From assembly GCF_015355765.1 (NCBI RefSeq), contig NZ_JACWNA010000024.1, forward strand, positions 1 through 60,677: a stretch of 60,677 bases of DNA. The letters are read 5' to 3'. The notes beneath the pieces are model-generated. The model did not search any database. It saw nothing but the letters and a program-made list of their open reading frames with translations, and was not told the DNA's origin. This stretch comes from Actinomyces haliotis. Lineage in GTDB: Bacteria > Actinomycetota > Actinomycetes > Actinomycetales > Actinomycetaceae. Below, piece after piece: positions 8,087 through 17,400 of this stretch (positions are counted from its first letter, which is position 1; each line of letters starts with the position of its first letter). Position numbers and translations under genes: made by a program.

Positions 8087-9256
8087 TCAGCCGTCGAGCC
8101 CCAGCACACCGACGACGTCGGGCCGGAAGTAGCCGGGGCCCTTGAGGACCTTGCCGTCCTCGCGGTAGATCGGCTTGCCGTCCTCGCCCAGCTTGGACAT
8201 GTTGGAGCGCTGCACCTCGGACAGGACGGCGGCGAGGTCGATCCCGGTCTCCAGGGCCATGCCGTAGATGACGTACACGAGGTCCGCGAGGGCGTCCGCC
8301 GTCTCGACGACGTCACGGGTGCCGTCGTCGGCGGCGACGGCACGCTCGTAGGCGGCGTCAACCTCGGCGCGCGCGGCGGGCCCGTAGACGGCGCCCACGA
8401 GCTCGCCGAGCTCCTCGGCGATGAGGCTCATGCGCATCCCGAGGCTCGCCCGGTCGAGGCTCGGCCCGTCCGTCTGGACCGGGAGCCCGTAGACGTGGTG
8501 GAAGCGGCGGACGAGGGCCTCGGGGTCGTCACCCTCGCGCTGGCCGACGCCGTCGTGCGCCACGAGCGGCGTGGTGGCGCCGGTCGTGTGGGCGGAGCCG
8601 TTGCCACGGCCGGTCGGGGCGGGCGAGACGGGAGTGGGCCCGTCCCAGGGTGCGCGGGGCTCACGGGGCTCACCTGGCAGGAGGGAGGCCGTCCACTCGT
8701 CGAAGAAGTGGTCGCCGCGGTGGTACGTGCGGCGGCGCAGGCCCTCCTTGACGAAGCCCAGACGCCAGGCGACGCGCCAGGAGGCCCAGTTGGGCACGCC
8801 GTCGTCGATGAGGCAGGCCCAGCCGAGCACAGGCAGCGCCAGCGGTCCGGAGGGATCGAGGACCGTCTCGATGAGGGTCTCGAGCGCCCGGTGGAGGAGT
8901 CCCCGGCCGCGCGACTCCGGGTCGAGCCAGAACCCGAGCTCGCCTCTCCTGTTGCCCAGGATGAGGACGTCGACCATGCCGACGAGCCGACGCGCGCCGT
9001 CGGCGAGCTCGTAGACCGCCCAGGTGAGGTCGCGGTCCTTCGACCAGCCGGGCTCGACGACGTGCTCGATGAAGCCGACGGCGTCCTCACGTGCGTAGGG
9101 CGAGGGGACCGTCGTCCACCGCTGGATCTCGGGGTCCTGGCAGATCTCAGCGATCCGGTCGACGTCATCGGCTGTGGGAGCCGAGAGGAGGAGCTCGGGC
9201 AGGATGCTGCCGTCCTCGCGCTGGACGGCGGGGACGCGGATCTCGAAGGGCTGCAT
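8087..9256 (-). CDS. GNAT acetyltransferase fused to a MazG-like NTP pyrophosphohydrolase
   Basis: This 389-residue protein has two domains. Residues ~20-195 are a RimJ/RimL-type GNAT acetyltransferase (LGFWLDPESRGRGLLHRALE includes the acetyl-CoA loop; WRLGFVKEG follows). A Pro/Gly/Thr-rich linker spans ~196-240. Residues ~245-389 are an all-alpha pyrophosphohydrolase of the MazG/phosphoribosyl-ATP pyrophosphatase type, with EELGEL at 281-286 and ETADALADLVYV at 318-329 providing metal-binding acidic residues, and the family tail SKLGEDGKPIYREDGKVLKG. The second half could hydrolyse a (non-canonical) NTP. The ATG at 9256 follows TAGGCT by 6 nt, a leaderless arrangement. No frameshift separates the domains. 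Confidence 0.85.
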   Translation of the reverse strand: MQPFEIRVPAVQREDGSILPELLLSAPTADDVDRIAEICQDPEIQRWTTVPSPYAREDAVGFIEHVVEPGWSKDRDLTWAVYELADGARRLVGMVDVLILGNRRGELGFWLDPESRGRGLLHRALETLIETVLDPSGPLALPVLGWACLIDDGVPNWASWRVAWRLGFVKEGLRRRTYHRGDHFFDEWTASLLPGEPREPRAPWDGPTPVSPAPTGRGNGSAHTTGATTPLVAHDGVGQREGDDPEALVRRFHHVYGLPVQTDGPSLDRASLGMRMSLIAEELGELVGAVYGPAARAEVDAAYERAVAADDGTRDVVETADALADLVYVIYGMALETGIDLAAVLSEVQRSNMSKLGEDGKPIYREDGKVLKGPGYFRPDVVGVLGLDG

Positions 9257-9347
9257 GGCGGCAGCCTAGCGAGGGTGTGCGACAGCGATCCGCGTCGTCC
9301 CGAGAGGCTCTCGGCCGGCCCGCGGTCTCACCGGTCGCGGCAGGCGC

Positions 9348-10727
9348 TCAGACGCCTGCCGACTGAGTGCCGGCCGTCGTGCCCGCCGTCGCGTTGGGCC
9401 GCGGCCCCTTCGACAGCGCGGGCCAGGACAGGAGGAGTACGAGACCGCCGAGGACGCCGTAGACGAGGGCGACCCAGGTGCCGTGGGCGTCGGCGAACCA
9501 GCCCACGATCGGCGGGGCGATGAGCATGATGACGCGGGCGAGCCAGGACACGAGGGTGAGGCCGAGGCCGGGGCGCAGGCCCGGGATGTCGTCGGCGGCC
9601 GCGTAGGCGACCGGGACCGCGACCGCGCAGCCGGCCCCGGAGACCATGAGCCCGAGGATCGTGCCGGTGACCGAGCTGAGGGCGAGGGCGAGTCCCATGC
9701 CGGCCATGACGAGGACTCCCCCGCCGGCGATGACCGCGCGCGCCCCGAGGCGGTCGATGACGGTGTCACCGAGGAGCCGGCCGATGATCATGACGCCCTG
9801 GAGGGCAACCATCCCCATCCCGGTCATCGACGTGCGCGCGCCCTGCTCGGTGAGCAGGAGGGAGGACCAGTTGCTGGTGACGTCCTCGGGGAACATCGCG
9901 GCCGCGCACATGAGCCCCAGGACGACGACGAGCACCGCCGTGACCATCCTCGGGACGGACCCGCCAGCAACGGTGCGCACGGCGGCGCGCTCGGAAGAGA
10001 CGTCAACGGGCACGGTCGCGGCCCCGGCTCCCGCCGCGGCGTCCTCGAGGGCCTCCGCCAGGGGGGCCGAGGGGCCGCCGGTCACCGCCGGGTCCTCCGC
10101 GAAGCCGACGACGCGCCGGTCGTCCGAGTCCGGTCCCTTGATCGTCCACGGGTAGGCGAGACCCGACACCGCGGCGAGCAGCACGAGGACGCCCGCCATG
10201 TGCCAGCCGATCGGGACACCCGCACCGGCGATCGCCTGTCCCATCGCGGCGCCGGCGACGGCGCCGAGCGACCAGGCGGCGTGGAAGCTCGTGATGATGG
10301 ACCCGCCCCAGCGACGCTCGACGCGCAGGCCGTGGGCGTTCTGAGCGACGTCGACGACGGCGTCCATCCCGCCGACCCAGGCGAACGCGAGGGCGAGGAC
10401 GATCCAGGAGCTCGAGACGCCCGCGACGAGGAGGCCGGCCCCGAGGACGACCATGCCCAGGCTCGCGACCTTGGCGGAGGTGAGGCGGTTGATGAGCCAG
10501 GACGCCGCGAGGCCGGCCACGAGCGCTCCCACGGAGACGAACATGAGCGCCTGACCGAAGGCGGCCTTCGTGATGCCGAGGTGGGCGACGAGCTCCGGGT
10601 AGCGAGGCACCAGGTTGGAGAAGCCGACACCGTTGGCGAAGAAGGTGAGGTAGACGGCAGTGCGGGCCCGGACGAGCTCGGCGGGGCGGCGGTCACGGCG
10701 GCGCTGGGGACGTGCGGGGTTGGTCAC
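9348..10727 (-). CDS. MFS transporter
   Basis: This 459-residue protein has about 12 hydrophobic segments in two halves, separated by a ~55-residue cytoplasmic loop rich in Ala, Ser and Glu (near [16 protein letters not shown]). The N-terminal half reads [20 protein letters not shown] and resembles YbjJ/FucP-like sugar or metabolite transporters of uncertain substrate. The start is GTG at 10727 with AAGGA about 10 nt upstream. No regulator is adjacent. Substrate unknown. Confidence 0.85.
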   Translation of the reverse strand: MTNPARPQRRRDRRPAELVRARTAVYLTFFANGVGFSNLVPRYPELVAHLGITKAAFGQALMFVSVGALVAGLAASWLINRLTSAKVASLGMVVLGAGLLVAGVSSSWIVLALAFAWVGGMDAVVDVAQNAHGLRVERRWGGSIITSFHAAWSLGAVAGAAMGQAIAGAGVPIGWHMAGVLVLLAAVSGLAYPWTIKGPDSDDRRVVGFAEDPAVTGGPSAPLAEALEDAAAGAGAATVPVDVSSERAAVRTVAGGSVPRMVTAVLVVVLGLMCAAAMFPEDVTSNWSSLLLTEQGARTSMTGMGMVALQGVMIIGRLLGDTVIDRLGARAVIAGGGVLVMAGMGLALALSSVTGTILGLMVSGAGCAVAVPVAYAAADDIPGLRPGLGLTLVSWLARVIMLIAPPIVGWFADAHGTWVALVYGVLGGLVLLLSWPALSKGPRPNATAGTTAGTQSAGV

Positions 10728-10864
10728 GGTGGCGTCCTTGGAGTCAGACGGGGATGCGCGGGGACCGCCGACGCGGGAAGTGCGGACGTGCGGCTCGCTG
10801 AACGGACCAGCCGGTCGGCACCCCGGGCGTGTTCACGCTGACGGAGGAGCACGGGGCGAGCACG

Positions 10865-10899
10865 ACGGAGGCCCCGATCCAGTGGATCGGGGCCTCCGT
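10865..10899 (-). terminator. Terminator of tRNA-Leu
   Basis: A perfect 16-bp inverted repeat (10865-10880 with 10884-10899) surrounds a 3-nt loop. It lies just past the 3' end of the leftward tRNA and before the MFS gene. No T tract follows. Confidence 0.8.
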
Positions 10900-10905
10900 A
10901 CCGTG

Positions 10906-10993
10906 TGTCCGAGGGGGGACTTGAACCCCCACGCCCGTTTAATGAGGCACTAGCACCTCAAGCTAGCGCGTCTACCTATTCCGCCACTCGGAC
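10906..10993 (-). tRNA. tRNA-Leu(GAG)
   Basis: Read leftward, the acceptor stem GTCCGAG pairs with CTCGGAC over 7 bp and A at 10906 is the discriminator. The anticodon arm CTAGC-TTGAGGT-GCTAG gives anticodon GAG (codons CUC/CUU). The T arm is GGGGG-TTCAAGT-CCCCC. The long variable arm (TGCCTCATTAAACGGGCGT) marks it as class II. CCA is not encoded. Confidence 0.97.
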
Positions 10994-11093
10994 TGTGTTG
11001 TCATCGCCTCTCGGGTTCAGCACCTCGCGGCGACGCAGAGAAAGTTAGCACGGTCCCTCCCTGTCGGAGCAAATCGGTTCCGGGTGCCGTCCG

Positions 11094-12026
11094 TCACAGC
11101 GACTCGACAGAGATCCTCGCTCCCACGGAGACGCTCTCCCCGGGCTCCAGGACGACGGCGTTTCCGCCGACCCGGGCGCACTCGACGCACAGCATCGAGG
11201 CGAACTCGTCGTCCGCCATGTCCTTGAAGGCAGCCGCCCCCTCGCGCCACGGGTTCCACACGACGACGTCGGTGGCGTCGACGGGACGCACGAGGATCCG
11301 TCGCGCCCCGGCCGGATCGGTCACGGTCACGGCGCCGAGCGCCGGGTAGATCCGGTCGACGGGACCCGCCACGCGCAGCTCGCCGTCCTGGACGTGGATC
11401 GCACCGCCGTCCGTCTTGTCGACGTACTCCGCACCCTCAAGACCCGTGAGACTCACCGCCGTCACGTCCCCGACAGCGAGGTAGGTGTGCAGCGCGGCCT
11501 CGACCCGCTTGGGGAGGGAACCGGTCGCGCGGAGCGACACCGACAGGCTCAGCTCCTCGCCGAACCGGGCCTCGTAGAGCGCGGCGACGCCGTCCTGCTG
11601 CGCCGAGAGCACGAGGGACACCGCGCCGTCGGGCTCGCGCTGGGCCGAGCGCAGGAACCAGGGACTGACGCGGCCCCAACCGTGGGACGGGCGCTGGTCG
11701 CCGTCGGGGCCCGCCGCGAACCAGGGCAGGCACAGCGGGACGCCTCCCCGGATGGCGGTGGCGCCGTCGAACACCGCCTCGCGGGAGGTGAAGATGACCT
11801 CCTTCGCTCGGCGGGGCGCCCACGAGGTCAGGTGCGCACCGTGCAGGTAGAGCTCACCGCTCGCCGCCGGGGCGTCGATGACGAGCCGCTCCTGCCCGCC
11901 TCGCCCCGGCGCGAGCGCCACCGTGCGCGGGAGGCGGACGCCGTCGGACGTCGATGGACGGAGGGCGGACCCCATCGTCTCGGACACGGAGGACCAGTGG
12001 GAGGCGGCGCTGCGCAGGAAGCTCAT
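11094..12026 (-). CDS. D-hexose-6-phosphate mutarotase (aldose-1-epimerase family)
   Basis: This 310-residue beta-sandwich enzyme is of the YeaD type. Family landmarks are GAHLTSWAPRRAKEVIFTSR, FDGATAIRGGVPLCLPWF, the catalytic-His region ALHTYLAVGDV and DVVVWNPWREGA near the end. It interconverts alpha and beta anomers of glucose 6-phosphate and related sugars. The ATG at 12026 is 6 nt after TAGCGT on its strand, which fits leaderless expression. It is divergent from the HAD phosphatase, whose -10 box TAGGCT overlaps this promoter region. Confidence 0.9.
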   Translation of the reverse strand: MSFLRSAASHWSSVSETMGSALRPSTSDGVRLPRTVALAPGRGGQERLVIDAPAASGELYLHGAHLTSWAPRRAKEVIFTSREAVFDGATAIRGGVPLCLPWFAAGPDGDQRPSHGWGRVSPWFLRSAQREPDGAVSLVLSAQQDGVAALYEARFGEELSLSVSLRATGSLPKRVEAALHTYLAVGDVTAVSLTGLEGAEYVDKTDGGAIHVQDGELRVAGPVDRIYPALGAVTVTDPAGARRILVRPVDATDVVVWNPWREGAAAFKDMADDEFASMLCVECARVGGNAVVLEPGESVSVGARISVESL

Positions 12027-12082
12027 GGGGGCACGCTAGTAGGCTGATGAGCGTCCCGTCAGCGAGAGCAAGGCGCCATCCC

Positions 12083-12778
12083 ATGACCTCGTCGGTCTCC
12101 CGACCCACCTCCGGCAGCGCCGGCCCCTTCGACGCCGTTCTCGTCGACCTCGACGGGACCCTCACGGACTCCGCGCCCGCGATCCTGTCCTCCTTCGAGG
12201 CGGCGCTCACGGAGCTCGGGATCGACTACGGATCCCGTGACGAGCTCATGCGTCTCGTGGGCCCTCCGCTGTCGGAGGGCTTCCGGCTCTTCGCCGGCCT
12301 CACCGGCGAGGCCAACGCGAACGCCGTGGCCGTCTACCGACGCCACTACCGCGAGCACATGCTCGACTCCCCCGTGTGCGACGGCATGGCCGAGCTGCTC
12401 CGCTCCCTGCACGGCCAGGGGGTCCCTCTCGCGCTGGCCACGTCCAAGCGCGAGTCCATGGCGGTGCAGATCGTCGAGCACAAGGGCCTCCTGCCCCTCT
12501 TCACGGCGACCTCGGGTGCCGACGACGCCGATCAGCACGGCGCCAAGGCCGACGTCATCCGCACCGCGCTGGAGCGGCTCCGGAGCGCCGGCGCGCCCAC
12601 GGGGCGCGTCGTGCACCTCGGCGACCGCGCCCACGACGTCGACGGCGCCCACGAGGCGGGCGTCGAGTGCGTCGGCGTCCTGTGGGGCTATGGCGACGAG
12701 GCCGAGCTGGGGCACGCCGAGCACCTCGCCCACGACGTCTCCGAGCTGGCGCGCCTCCTTGGGGGTGAGGCCGCGTGA
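12083..12778 (+). CDS. HAD hydrolase, phosphoglycolate-phosphatase-like
   Basis: This 231-residue haloacid-dehalogenase-fold phosphatase has motif I DLDGTLTDS near residue 20, motif II ATSKRE, and motif III/IV HLGDRAHDVDGAHEAG. The small helical cap (type C1) between motifs I and II is as in Gph/PpaX. The ATG at 12083 was chosen because TAGGCT at 12040-12045 predicts transcription from about 12052, after the alternative in-frame ATG at 12047; AGAGCAAGG precedes it. It overlaps the downstream membrane gene by 4 nt (GTGA). The real substrate is not evident. Confidence 0.88.
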   Translation: MTSSVSRPTSGSAGPFDAVLVDLDGTLTDSAPAILSSFEAALTELGIDYGSRDELMRLVGPPLSEGFRLFAGLTGEANANAVAVYRRHYREHMLDSPVCDGMAELLRSLHGQGVPLALATSKRESMAVQIVEHKGLLPLFTATSGADDADQHGAKADVIRTALERLRSAGAPTGRVVHLGDRAHDVDGAHEAGVECVGVLWGYGDEAELGHAEHLAHDVSELARLLGGEAA

Positions 12779-14460
12779 GCAGCATCGACGACGAGCGCAG
12801 GGACGTCCCGCGCGACACCGTGGGCGGCGCGGCCGCCAAGGCGGACGCAGGCACCACGGCTCCCGCTCCCGCAGACGGGTCGACCCGGCTCAGTGAGGGC
12901 GGCGGCTCGTCCCTGCTGGACGCGCACGACGCGCCTCCCGGCACCACGAGCTCCGACGACTCGGCCGCCGAGGACTCAGCCCCTGACTTCGAGTGGGAGG
13001 GCGAGGTCGCGGCCGTCGAGGTGACGGCCGCACGCGACCTGGCCCGCCAGACGGGGGCCGATCGCGACAGCGACCTGTCCCCCGAGCCCCGGGAGCCTGA
13101 GGCGCCCGTGGAGCCCGAGGACGCCGACCGCGCCACGGCGGGCCGCTCACGGGCGAGCGGCGGCGCACGCCTCATCGGGCGACTCCGCGACGCGCTCAGC
13201 GCCCAGATCCAGCGGGCCGACGAGCGCCGCGAGGCGGAACGGGTCTCGACGCTGCGCTACGAGGAGGCCGCCTCACTCCCCGCGCCCGCGGCCCCTCCGT
13301 CCCAGGAGACCTCGACCCGCGTCACCGCCCCGGAGGGCATCACGGTGCGGGACGCCGCCATGGAGACGCTGCCGCGGTGGCTCGTGCGCGGCGGCATCGG
13401 CGCGTGGCTGCTGCTCGGCATCATCATCATCGTGGCTCTCGTCTTCCTGGCCACCTCGAAGGTCATCCCCGTCTTCATCGGCGTCTTCCTCGCCCTCGTC
13501 GTCACGGCGATCCTCCACCCCGTGGTGGAGGTCTTCGCACGCGTCATGCCGCGCTACCCAGCCACCTTCCTGGGGCTCCTCGTGGCGCTGGCGGTGGTGG
13601 CCGGCCTCATCACCTACGTGGTCACCTCGGTGACGAACCAGTGGAACACGCTCGCCGTCCAGTTCTCCGACGGCGTCAACACGATCCTCGACTTCATCGA
13701 GCACGGGCCGCTGCCGGTGCATCTCAGCCAGCAGGAGCTCGTCGCGCAGGTGCAGAAGGCGGTCGGCGAGGCCCAGAACTACGTCCAGACGAACGCCCCG
13801 TCGCTCGCCAGCGAGGTGCTCGCCAACGCGGGCACGGTCGCGGACGTCTTCGTCGTCCTGGCGCTGGCGCTGTTCACGACGATCTTCTTCCTCGCCTCCG
13901 GCGGACGCATGTGGCGCTGGTTCCTCAACGAGCTTCCGGCGACCATGCGCGAGCGCGTGCACCGCGCCGCGGGCGCCGGCTGGTATACCTTCGCGGGCTA
14001 CGCGCGCGGCACCGTCATCCTGGCGGGCACCGACGCCGTCATGGCGGGGATCTTCCTGCAGATCGTGGGGGTCCCGCTCGCGGCGCCGCTGGCCGTGCTC
14101 GTCTTCATCGGCGCCTTCATCCCGCTCATCGGCGCACCGACGGCGATGGTCGTCGCGATGATCGTGGCGCTCGCCGCGAAGGGCTTCGTGGCCATGGTGG
14201 TCGTCGGCCTGGGCGTGGCGGGCATCGGACAGATCGAGGGGCACATCCTCCAGCCGCTCATCATGGGTCGGCAGGTCTCCCTGCACCCGGTGGTGGTCAT
14301 CATCGCGGTGGCCGTGGGCACCTTCTCGATGGGGCTGCTCGGCGCGGTCATCGCGGTGCCGCTGGTGAGCGTGGTGTGGTCGGTGTACTCCGAGCTGCAC
14401 GTCAGGGACGCCCCGGTGGTGGGCGAGCTCCCGACCTACAACGCCGAGCGCAACGCCTGA
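12775..14460 (+). CDS. AI-2E family transporter with long disordered N-terminus
   Basis: This 561-residue membrane protein is of the PerM/AI-2E exporter family. Residues 1-~190 are acidic, Ala/Pro/Glu-rich and probably disordered in the cytoplasm. The typical eight-helix domain follows from ~200 (IGAWLLLGIIIIVALVFLAT), with family signatures VFIGAFIPLIGAPTAMVVA and HILQPLIMGRQVSLHPVVV. Members export small molecules or act as Na+/H+ antiporters; actinobacterial members are mostly uncharacterised. The GTG start overlaps the HAD stop. The C-terminus ends 10 bp from the convergent dnaE2 stop. Confidence 0.88.
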   Translation: MSSIDDERRDVPRDTVGGAAAKADAGTTAPAPADGSTRLSEGGGSSLLDAHDAPPGTTSSDDSAAEDSAPDFEWEGEVAAVEVTAARDLARQTGADRDSDLSPEPREPEAPVEPEDADRATAGRSRASGGARLIGRLRDALSAQIQRADERREAERVSTLRYEEAASLPAPAAPPSQETSTRVTAPEGITVRDAAMETLPRWLVRGGIGAWLLLGIIIIVALVFLATSKVIPVFIGVFLALVVTAILHPVVEVFARVMPRYPATFLGLLVALAVVAGLITYVVTSVTNQWNTLAVQFSDGVNTILDFIEHGPLPVHLSQQELVAQVQKAVGEAQNYVQTNAPSLASEVLANAGTVADVFVVLALALFTTIFFLASGGRMWRWFLNELPATMRERVHRAAGAGWYTFAGYARGTVILAGTDAVMAGIFLQIVGVPLAAPLAVLVFIGAFIPLIGAPTAMVVAMIVALAAKGFVAMVVVGLGVAGIGQIEGHILQPLIMGRQVSLHPVVVIIAVAVGTFSMGLLGAVIAVPLVSVVWSVYSELHVRDAPVVGELPTYNAERNA

Positions 14461-14469
14461 CCACTCGTC

Positions 14470-17400
14470 TCACGCCCAGTCCCGGCTGCCGGCGGAGACG
14501 ACCCCGGTCAGGACCTCGAGGTGCTCGGCGAGGAGGGCGGTGACGCCGTCGCCGGACTCCACCGTGCCGCGCACGACGACGGCGGGCGCGCGCCGGCCGA
14601 CGTTCCGGTACCGCTTCCACATGCCTGCGGAGCAGACGACGTTGAGCAGGCCGGTCTCGTCCTCGATGTTGAGGAAGACCGTGCCTGCGGCCGTGTGGGG
14701 CCGCTGGCGGTGCGTGACGACGCCGGCGACCCGGACCCTCTGCCCGTCAGGGCGGTGCGCGACCTCGCTCACCGGGATGACGCCCGCAACGGTGAGGTCC
14801 TCGCGCAGGAAGACGGTCGGGTAGGACTCGGAGGACACGCCGGTGAGACGCAGGTCCGCGACCTGCCGCTCGTGCGCGGTCATCTCCCGCAGCGCCGGGG
14901 CGTGAGCCCCGACGGCGGTCCCGGGGAGCGGCGGCTGGTACCACGCCTGCACGGGCTCCGCGCGGACCACCGGACGGTGCGACCCCCTTCTGCGCCGCCC
15001 CGTGCGCACGGAGTGCTGCTCATGCTTCTTCCCCTGAGATGACGGACCTTCCAGGAGGTGCCGCTGCCCGTACTCCCCGGCCAGGACGCCGGCGGCCCAC
15101 AGCGCCTCGCGGCGCTCGACCCCGAGCGAGGCCAGCGCCCCGCAGGCGGCGAGGGTCTCGAGGCGGGTGCGCGAGAGCCGCACGCGGCGCGCGAGGTCGG
15201 CGACGTCCGTGTAGGGACCGTGGGCGTCGCGCTCGGAGACGATCGCCTCCGCGACGTCATCGCCCAGGCCCTTGACCCGGGCCAGGCCGAGGCGGACGGC
15301 GAGGTCGGGGTGGACGTCCAGACGGGTGAGGGCGTCCGGTGAGGGGCGCTGGGGCACCCAGGCGCCGTCCTGCTCGGCGTCCCGGTCGTCATCCCCGTCA
15401 GCACCGCCGGGACGCTGCTCGACGTCGGCCTCCTCGCGGGAGGCGTTGACGTCCGCGGGCAGGACGCGCACGCCGTGGCGCCGGGCGTCAGCGACGAGGG
15501 TCTGCGGGGACCAGAAGCCCATGGGCTGGGCGGCGAGGACGCCGGCGTAGAAGTCCTCCGGCTTGCGCGCCTTGAGCCAGGCGGAGGCGTAGACGAGGTA
15601 GGCGAAGGAGAAGGCGTGCGACTCCGGGAAGCCGAAGTCGGCGAAGGCACGCAGCTTGTCGAAGACGGCCTCCGCGGTGGGCTCGTCGACGCCGCGCTCC
15701 CTCATGCCTTCGACGAGCCTGGCGTGGAGCGCCTCCATGCGCTCCACGGAGCGCTTCGAGCCCATCGCCTGACGCAGGGCGTCCGCCTCCGCGGGGCTGA
15801 AGCCTGCGGCGTCGATGGCGATCTGCATGAGCTGCTCCTGGAAGAGCGGTACCCCGAGGGTCTTCTCCAGGGCCGGTCGCAAGGACTCGTGCAGGTAGGT
15901 GACGTCCTCCTTGCCCAGGCGCCGTCGGATGTAGGGGTTGACGGCGTCGCCCTGGATGGGACCGGGGCGGATGAGGGCGACCTCGACGACGATGTCGTAG
16001 AAGACCGCGGGACGCAGCCGGGGCAGGGTCGCCATCTGGGCGCGGGACTCGACCTGGAAGACGCCGACCGTGTCCGCGGCCGTGAGGAGCCGGTAGACGG
16101 CCGGGTCGTCCTCCGGGAGCGTGTGCAGCCCCCAGGCGCGACCGACCTGCGCCGGCCGCAGGAGGCCGTCGTCGCCGGGGACGCGGGTTCCGTCCGGCAG
16201 GCGCCCGACCTCGAGGTCCGGGACGGTCTCGCCGCGCTCGGCGAGCGTGGTGAAGGCCAGCCGCAGGGCGGTGAGCATGCCGAGGCCCAGGAGGTCGAAC
16301 TTGACGAGGCCGGCGGAGGCGCAGTCGTCCTTGTCCCACTGCAGGACGGTGCGCCCCTCCATGGCGGCCCAGCGCACGGGGCAGACCTCGGTGACGGGCT
16401 GCGCGCACAGCACCATGCCGCCGGAGTGGATGCCGAGGTGACGGGGCAGCAGGAGGAGGCGGTCCGCCACCTCGAGGACCTGCTGCGGGATCGTGTCGGG
16501 GTCCGCGGGCGTGGTGCCGGGCTCTGCCGCGACGCCCGGGGGGCCCGTGCCGGCGCTGCCACCGGCACGGGCAGGGACAGCAGCCTCAGGGCCCTCCATG
16601 CTCTCCGTGCCCTCCGCCTCCACGGCGTGCTCGGGCGGGACGGGCTCGTCCGCCCACTTGCCGGGCGTCCCGCGCCTGCGCCCGCGGGACCAGCCGTGGT
16701 CGATGCCGGAGGCCCAGCGGTCCTGGAGACCGACCGGGTGGCCGAGGGCGCGGGCGGCGTCGCGCACGGCGGAGCGGGGCCGGTAGGAGATGACGTTGGC
16801 GACCTGGGCGGCGTAGTCGCGCCCGTAGCGGGCGTAGACGTCCTGGATGACCTCCTCACGACGGCACGCCTCGATGTCGAGGTCGATGTCCGGGTAGCCG
16901 GAGCGGCCTGGGGAGAGGAAGCGCTCGAAGAGCATCTTGTGGCGCACGGCGTCCACGGCGGTGATGCCCAGGGAGTAGCACACGGCGGAGTTGGCGGCCG
17001 AGCCGCGCCCCTGGCACAGGATGCCGGCGCTCTCACAGAAGTCGACGATGGAGCGGACGATGAGGAAGTAGCCCGGGAAGTCGAGGGCCTCGATGACGTC
17101 GAGCTCGTGGGAGAGGACCTCCCAGGCCTCCGGGTCCTGCTCCGGGGTACCGTAGCGGTCCAGGGCGCCGCGACGGGTGAGCTCGCGCAGCCAGGAGGCG
17201 GGCGTGTGCCCCTCAGGGACGTCCGGGGCGGGCAGGTCCGGGACGACGAGGGAGAGGTCGAAGGCGAGGTCGCCGGCGACCTCCGCGGCCGCGTCGACGG
17301 CGTGCGGGGCGCGGCGGTGCAGGCGGGCCATGTCCTCCGGCCCGCGCAGCCAGCGGCCGACGGCGGGCAGGTGGCCGCGAGCGCCGTCGAGGTCGGTGAC

